Assembly: GCA_024683485.1 (NCBI GenBank)
Contig: JAIKYD010000027.1
Coordinates: 1 to 56,415, forward strand
Source: Saccharofermentans sp.
GTDB lineage: Bacteria > Bacillota > Clostridia > Saccharofermentanales > Saccharofermentanaceae
Direction of reading: 5' to 3'
Length of the DNA: 56,415 nt
Part shown: positions 52,230 to 56,415 of the stretch, in pieces
How the letters are laid out: every line of letters begins with the position of its first letter
Numbering within the stretch: the stretch's first letter is position 1
Notes under the pieces: generated by a model
What the model saw: only the letters and a program-made list of their open reading frames with translations
The model's database searches: none
Told to the model about the DNA's origin: nothing
Translations under genes and position numbers: made by a program

Positions 52230-53927
52230 TCAGCCCTGCCGAGCCTGAGCTGCTTTGTATTTCTCCTCGTCGGCTTTTCTGATAGCAGTTCGCATGATCT
52301 TGCCACTTGTAGTCTTGGGGAGTTCATCAACGAACTCAATAACTCTCGGATACTTGTAAGGCGCGGTGGCATTCTTGACGTGATTCTGGAGTTCCTTTAC
52401 GAGTTCGGGAGAAGCCTTCTCCTTGTATGCCTTTGTAAGGACAACAGTTGCCTTAACAACCTGGCCTCTCATCGGGTCGGGAACAGCTGTAACGGCACAC
52501 TCGAGAACTGCATCGTGAGTCATAAGAGCACTCTCAACTTCGAAAGGTCCAATACGGTAACCGGAACACTTGATAACGTCATCGTTTCTTCCTACGAACC
52601 AGATATAACCCTCAGGATCTCTCCATGCCGTATCGCCCGTGCTGTAGTCTGCACCTGGCCACTGGTCAGCCATAGCCTCAGGGTTCTTGTAGTATTCACG
52701 GAAGAGGCCTGTAGGCTTCGAAGATGCATTCTTGATTACGATATTGCCTACGATACCGTCCTCAACCGGAACACCCTGATCGTCAACTAACTGGATGTCG
52801 TAGATAGGTGTGGGCATACCCGTTGAACCGGGCTTTACATCGATCCAGGGGAAGTTTGCAAAAAGAACGCTCCCTTCTGTCTGACCGAATCCTTCGCGGA
52901 TCTCAAGTCCTGTATATTTCTGCCATTTGTAGAAAACTTCAGGATTCAAAGGCTCACCTGCCATTGAGCAGTGTTTGATAGAGGAGAAATCATACTTTGT
53001 AAGATCTTCCTGGATCAGATATCTGTAGATCGTGGAAGGTCCGCAGAAGGAGTTCAGCTTGAGTTTTTCCATGATCTCGAGCATTCTCGAAGCCTTGAAT
53101 TTCTGTGTGTCGTATGTAACGTTGACCGCACCGGCGATCCACTGTCCGTAGATCTTACCCCATGCGAACTTAGCCCAGCCTGAATCAGCCTGTGTTAAAT
53201 GTCTGCATCCGTCGTAAACCTGTTGCCAGTACTTGGCTGTTACGATGTGGCCCAAAGGCAAGGTGTAGTCGTGCAGGATCATCTTAGGCTCACCGGTCGT
53301 ACCTGATGAGAAATAGATCATCATCGGATCATATGCGTGTGTGGCTTCATCACCGGTAGGGCGCTCGAAAACAGGGGATGCGTTATCGATATCATCAGTC
53401 AACGATCTCCAGCCTTCAGGTGCTTCGCCGATAACGCTGCAGTACTGAACCGTCTTGCAGTCGGGACGTGCTTTGTTAACGTGCTCGATGATCTGCTCAT
53501 CGTCAGCGCAGACGATCATCTTAACGTCAGCAGCATTGCATCTGTAAACGATATCATGATAAAGAAGCTGGAACGTGGCAGGTATGACCAGAGCTCCGAG
53601 CTTGTGAAGACCAACCATCGTGAACCAAACTTCAGGACGCTGGCGGAGCATCATGAGGACCGTATCGCCCTTTTTGATGCCGAGCCCTTTAAACATGTTG
53701 GCAACACGGTTGCTCTTCTCGCTTATATCCTTGAATGTAAAGTGCTTCTCATTGCCGTCGTCATCGCACCAGATGAGTGCTTCCTTCTCAGGATCCTCTT
53801 TGGCATATACATCAACGACGTCAAATCCGAAGTTGAAATCCTCCGGAACTATGATTTTGAAATTCTCTTTAAAATCCTCATAACTGTCAAATTCTATCCG
53901 GTTTACAAATCTGTTCAATAAATCCAT
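52230..53927 (-). CDS. AMP-forming acyl-CoA synthetase (medium-chain/ACSM-like)
   Basis: A 565-aa ANL-superfamily ligase that activates a carboxylic acid to its acyl-CoA via an acyl-AMP. The P-loop is MMIYFSSGTTGEPKMILHD (about residue 210); GFGQTEGS is the A5-like adenine motif; YSTGDTAWRDPEGY, VGRNDDVIKCSGYRIGPFEV and the final PKTTSGKIMRT with the adenylation Lys are complete. Full family length. The XRE-cupin regulator 57 bases upstream on the same strand is its usual neighbour and probably controls it. Substrate chain length is not fixed by sequence. Confidence 0.93.
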   Translation of the reverse strand: MDLLNRFVNRIEFDSYEDFKENFKIIVPEDFNFGFDVVDVYAKEDPEKEALIWCDDDGNEKHFTFKDISEKSNRVANMFKGLGIKKGDTVLMMLRQRPEVWFTMVGLHKLGALVIPATFQLLYHDIVYRCNAADVKMIVCADDEQIIEHVNKARPDCKTVQYCSVIGEAPEGWRSLTDDIDNASPVFERPTGDEATHAYDPMMIYFSSGTTGEPKMILHDYTLPLGHIVTAKYWQQVYDGCRHLTQADSGWAKFAWGKIYGQWIAGAVNVTYDTQKFKASRMLEIMEKLKLNSFCGPSTIYRYLIQEDLTKYDFSSIKHCSMAGEPLNPEVFYKWQKYTGLEIREGFGQTEGSVLFANFPWIDVKPGSTGMPTPIYDIQLVDDQGVPVEDGIVGNIVIKNASSKPTGLFREYYKNPEAMADQWPGADYSTGDTAWRDPEGYIWFVGRNDDVIKCSGYRIGPFEVESALMTHDAVLECAVTAVPDPMRGQVVKATVVLTKAYKEKASPELVKELQNHVKNATAPYKYPRVIEFVDELPKTTSGKIMRTAIRKADEEKYKAAQARQG

Positions 53928-53984
53928 TGGTGTATTCTTCCTTTTCTACTTCAAATTTCCGTGTTTTGGGGTATAACTGCTAAA

Positions 53985-54530
53985 TCACTCATTGATGATA
54001 GTGAGGAACTTAGCAGTCTCCGTCACGGCTCTCTGTCCGTGAGGTTTCTCGGGATTGAAGTAAATGGAGTCGCCGGCTTCAAGTGTGAATTCCCTGTCAC
54101 CTACGACGACCTTGATGGCACCTTCAATGACATAGTTGAATTCCTGTCCGCCGTGAGTTACGAGCTCAGCGGTCTCTGACTTGGACAGGGTAACGATCAT
54201 AGGATCCATCTGTCTGTGCTTATAGTTGAAGGCAAGAGCGCTGAATGAATAGCCGGGATAACGCTCGACCTTTACACCATTGCCGCCTCTTACCACTGTA
54301 TAATCGTCCATTCTCGGAACATCGCCTGTCATCAGGACAGTAGGATCGACCTTGAAGATGCCTGCGACCTTATACAAAAGGCTGATCGGAATCTCTTTCT
54401 CGCCGTTCTCATAGGCTAAATACTCTTCAGTGCTCACACCGGTCTGCTGTGCCACTTCTTCAGCAGTCAAGTCAAGAATGTCTCTAAGCTCCCTGATCCT
54501 GTCGGATATCTGCTTGATGTATTCGTTCAT
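53985..54530 (-). CDS. XRE helix-turn-helix regulator with cupin sensor
   Basis: A 181-aa regulator: HTH_3 at residues 8-62 (IRELRDILDLTAEEVAQQTG, YENGEKEIPISLLYKVAGI) and a cupin_2 domain at about 105-180 (VTHGGQEFNYVIEGAIKV, LEAGDSIYFNPEKPHGQRAV). Such proteins commonly precede AMP-forming acyl-CoA synthetases in anaerobes and are thought to sense a metabolite in the cupin. GGAGG precedes the ATG. Confidence 0.92.
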   Translation of the reverse strand: MNEYIKQISDRIRELRDILDLTAEEVAQQTGVSTEEYLAYENGEKEIPISLLYKVAGIFKVDPTVLMTGDVPRMDDYTVVRGGNGVKVERYPGYSFSALAFNYKHRQMDPMIVTLSKSETAELVTHGGQEFNYVIEGAIKVVVGDREFTLEAGDSIYFNPEKPHGQRAVTETAKFLTIINE

Positions 54531-54717
54531 ATCGGCCTCCTGATGGTTAACTATAGCGATTGACTATTGTACAACATTATTTTCGCGCGTGCGAGTGTCA
54601 ATATAAATATTATTACCTTATAACAATCGGCTTTTATTGTTTGTTTTTCGATATAAAATGGATGGAACAACAGATAAGTTAGAATTGACTAACTCAAATT
54701 CCCATTGCTAAAATCTT

Positions 54718-54838
54718 GTTCATTGAGGGAGTAGCAGATGCCTTAAGGCATTGTCTAAGTCAACATACTGGTGATCAAACACCTGGCTTATTCTTTCATG
54801 TGAGACTCAAGGCGATTAAGGAGCCTTGGGTTTTTATT
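54718..54838 (+). ncRNA. yybP-ykoY manganese riboswitch with terminator platform
   Basis: The leader of mntP matches the Mn2+ riboswitch: TTGAGGGAGTAGCAGATGCC (the GGGAGTAGC block), GTCAACATACTGG, and the late ATGTGAGACTCAAGG. The end folds as CTCAAGGC with GCCTTGGG (8 pairs, one G-T; 54806-54813 and 54823-54830), followed by TTTTTATTTT, an intrinsic terminator. Mn2+ binding should prevent the terminator and turn the exporter on. The rest of the gap 54531-54717 is A/T rich with no other clear site. Confidence 0.88.
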
Positions 54839-54872
54839 TTGCCCGGGCCCAATGACGGAGGCTAAAAACTAT

Positions 54873-55481
54873 ATGATCCAGTTTATTCTCAATTCCGTTC
54901 TTCTGGGTGTTGGTCTTGCGATGGATGCATTCTCAATCTCTGTTGCTAACGGAATAGTAGAACCCGGTATGAAGAAGAGCCGGATGCTCAAGATAGCAGG
55001 CGTTTATGCCATTGCCCAGTTCCTGATGCCTTTAGCGGGCTGGTTTCTGGTAACGACGGTTGCTGAGATCTTCGCGGCTTTTCATAAGTTTATTCCGGTC
55101 ATAGCACTGATACTGCTTCTTTTTATCGGCGGCAAGATGGTAGTGGAAGGAATAAGGGACAAAAAGAAGGGAAATGCAGAAGATGGAGAAACAAAGGCTG
55201 AGGGAGCATCCAGGCTCACTTGGGGCGCTCTTATAGTCCAGGGAGTTGCCACTTCGATTGATGCGCTCTCGGTTGGTTTTACGATAGCGGATTATTCGGC
55301 TTTACGCGCTTTTGCCGCATCTTTGATAATCGGAGCCGTTACACTTGTGATATGCTTATCCGGGTTGATCTTCGGCAAGAAGATCGGCGCCAGATTTGTA
55401 AGTACCGCTACGATAATAGGCGGAGCGATACTTATACTTATAGGAATAGAGATATTTGTGAAAGGCTTTTTTGGTCTTTGA
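54873..55481 (+). CDS. mntP: Manganese efflux pump MntP
   Basis: A 202-aa membrane exporter with six helices. I chose ATG 54873 because CGGAGG lies 11 bases upstream; the ATG at 54852 would begin before that site. The two inverted halves carry the metal motifs GLAMDAFSISVANG and ATSIDALSVGF (Asp in each), and a charged loop (DKKKGNAEDGETKAEG) joins helices 3 and 4. It pumps Mn2+ out and is controlled by the riboswitch just upstream. Confidence 0.93.
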   Translation: MIQFILNSVLLGVGLAMDAFSISVANGIVEPGMKKSRMLKIAGVYAIAQFLMPLAGWFLVTTVAEIFAAFHKFIPVIALILLLFIGGKMVVEGIRDKKKGNAEDGETKAEGASRLTWGALIVQGVATSIDALSVGFTIADYSALRAFAASLIIGAVTLVICLSGLIFGKKIGARFVSTATIIGGAILILIGIEIFVKGFFGL

Positions 55482-55511
55482 ACTGACATTTGATCAAGCG
55501 GAGGAAAACAT

Positions 55512-56075
55512 ATGGCAAAGGTTGCGGTTTTTATTGCGGACGGCAGTGAGGAAGTTGAGGCTATTACGCCCGTTGATCTGCTCAGAAGGGCAAAGGTTGA
55601 TGTTGATGTTGTATCGGTAATGCCTGAACTGGAGATCAGTGCATCAAGAAACGTGAAGATCACGGCAGACAAATTGCTGGATGAGATCAGTTTTGACGAC
55701 TACGATCTCCTTGTTCTTCCGGGCGGAGTAAGAGGCACCAATAATCTTAACGCCTGCGAGGAACTTAAGAAGAATATCGTAAGATTCAACGATCAGGGTA
55801 AGGGAATAGCTGCTATCTGTGCAGCTCCAACTGTCTTTGCAGGTCTGGGCATCCTTAACGGAAAGACATCCACATGTAATCCGGGATTCTGGGAAGAACT
55901 CCGTGCTGCAGGGGCTAATGTGATAGAAGACAGCAAGGTGGTAGTGAATGGCAATATCATCACGAGCCAGGCTATGGGAACATCGGTTGACTTTGGGCTT
56001 GCACTCGTAGGCTATCTCTGCGGTGAGGAAGAGAAGGAAGCTCTCAGAAAGAACATCAGGTTCGGAGAGATCTGA
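55512..56075 (+). CDS. DJ-1/PfpI family protein (YajL-like)
   Basis: A 187-aa DJ-1 superfamily protein. The nucleophile elbow is IAAICAAPTVFAGLGIL with the Cys near residue 101; FIADGSEEVEAITPVDLLRR holds the conserved Glu, and LLVLPGGVRGTNNL is the PGG motif. Relatives act as glyoxalase III, deglycase or redox chaperone, but the activity is debated. AAGCGGAGG precedes the ATG. It follows mntP by 30 bases and may be cotranscribed. Confidence 0.92.
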   Translation: MAKVAVFIADGSEEVEAITPVDLLRRAKVDVDVVSVMPELEISASRNVKITADKLLDEISFDDYDLLVLPGGVRGTNNLNACEELKKNIVRFNDQGKGIAAICAAPTVFAGLGILNGKTSTCNPGFWEELRAAGANVIEDSKVVVNGNIITSQAMGTSVDFGLALVGYLCGEEEKEALRKNIRFGEI

Positions 56076-56141
56076 TATAGCTCTGCGGATTAGTTTCCGG
56101 AATCATTTGAAGGGTTTCAACCAACAGTAATACAAGGCATT

Positions 56142-56165
56142 ACTTACGGGCGTAAGTCCTGTTTT
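56142..56165 (+). terminator. Weak hairpin after the DJ-1 gene
   Basis: ACTTAC-GGGC-GTAAGT (56142-56157) is a perfect 6-bp stem followed by CCTGTTTTG. The T-run is short, so termination is likely only partial. Confidence 0.4.
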
Positions 56166-56242
56166 GTGCGCCTTATAAATATGAGTAAATTATTAATGAT
56201 TTGAACTTTCGAAAAAAGTTTCAAATTAACGAAAAAAAGTCC

Positions 56243-56271
56243 TTGACATAACAGACCTGCCGAATTAGAAT
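56243..56271 (+). promoter_or_regulatory. Strong promoter, probably of an rRNA operon
   Basis: TTGACA (56243-56248), a 17-base spacer and TAGAAT (56266-56271). The 50 bases upstream are very A-rich (CGAAAAAAGTTTC, ACGAAAAAAAGTCC), as in UP elements of rRNA promoters. No open frame follows in the remaining 140 bases. Confidence 0.7.
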
Positions 56272-56341
56272 AATCAAGCACTTTGACGAAGGCACGATAA
56301 AAACGTGCATGGAAATCGAAGAAAAAAGCACGGATCTTGAA

Positions 56342-56415
56342 AATTGAATAGAATGCAAAACTTGAAGTAAAACGGACCTTATTCAATTCTGAGAATTGAG
56401 TTTTTATTAAAGTAA
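56342..56415 (+). other. Putative rRNA leader at the window end
   Basis: TTGAAAATTGAATA is typical of sequences preceding 16S genes in clostridia. AATTGAATA (56342-56350) can pair with TATTCAATT (56380-56388), and TCAATTC (56383-56389) with GAATTGA (56393-56399), so two hairpins exclude each other. The window stops at TTTTTATTAAAGTAA; the 16S gene would follow within a few tens of bases. This is inference, as no rRNA is visible. Confidence 0.55.

Overview
The window reads as chromosome of a low-to-moderate G+C, Gram-positive, anaerobic member of the Clostridia (Bacillota). The evidence is a MurT/GatD-type cell wall pair, LytTR/DUF3021 and XRE/DUF2975 regulator pairs, a yybP-ykoY riboswitch ahead of mntP, HemW, HD-GYP/GGDEF/EAL signalling proteins, and many small GNAT and methyltransferase genes of the kind common in gut and rumen clostridia (Lachnospiraceae or Saccharofermentans-like; the family is not certain). 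I see no phage structural genes, transposase, tRNA or CRISPR array. The last 170 bases look like the promoter and leader of an rRNA operon whose 16S gene would start just past the window.

Layout. 1-5.2 kb: an esterase (5' end cut by the window), LytTR/DUF3021 pair, a P-loop protein, a PEBP lipoprotein and an unknown membrane protein. 5.26-6.0 kb: scar of a deleted peptide ABC transporter (permease fragment fused to a binding-protein tail). 6-13 kb: a large sensor with beta-propeller and HD-GYP domains, an acyltransferase and two divergent orphan sugar-ABC permeases. 13-21.4 kb: a KaiC-like/PPDK_N protein, then small accessory genes (GNATs, DUF3795, zinc-ribbon protein, TfoX, MarR with its operator, flavodoxin, an MBL-GNAT fusion, methyltransferase). 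21.4-27.4 kb: XRE/DUF2975 pair, a PD-(D/E)XK-like gene bracketed by two arrays of a 64-bp-period repeat, a TetR operon of two iron-sulfur flavoproteins, and an AraC regulator interrupted by TGA. 27.5-35.4 kb: dcd, methyltransferases, mnmA, a PAS-GGDEF-PAS protein and pheA. 35.4-42.7 kb: murT/gatD, zinc-ribbon and TPM membrane proteins, glycosyltransferase, HD, Nudix, SDR. 42.8-48.9 kb: small genes, a GGDEF gene interrupted by TAA, and a GGDEF-EAL-GNAT fusion. 49.1-52.2 kb: a two-gene ATPase/TOPRIM-like module overlapping hemW. 52.2-56.4 kb: acyl-CoA synthetase with an XRE-cupin regulator, Mn riboswitch-mntP, a DJ-1 protein and the rRNA leader.

Strongest observations: (1) pheA is preceded by a complete-looking attenuator: promoter, a 20-codon leader peptide with six Phe including FFF, an antiterminator and a terminator; the peptide appears to start at the transcript's 5' end. 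(2) The GatD-like partner of MurT has lost both the catalytic Cys (Gly94) and His (Ile190). (3) An undescribed 34-bp repeat, spaced at exactly 64 bp, flanks a predicted nuclease-like gene on both sides. (4) An ABC-type ATPase plus TOPRIM-like protein looks like a two-gene defence module coupled to hemW. (5) There are several signs of gene decay (opp scar, two single in-frame stops, orphan divergent permeases) and unusual fusions (MBL-GNAT, EAL-GNAT, KaiC-like-PPDK_N).

All family assignments come from reading motifs by eye; no database search was run.
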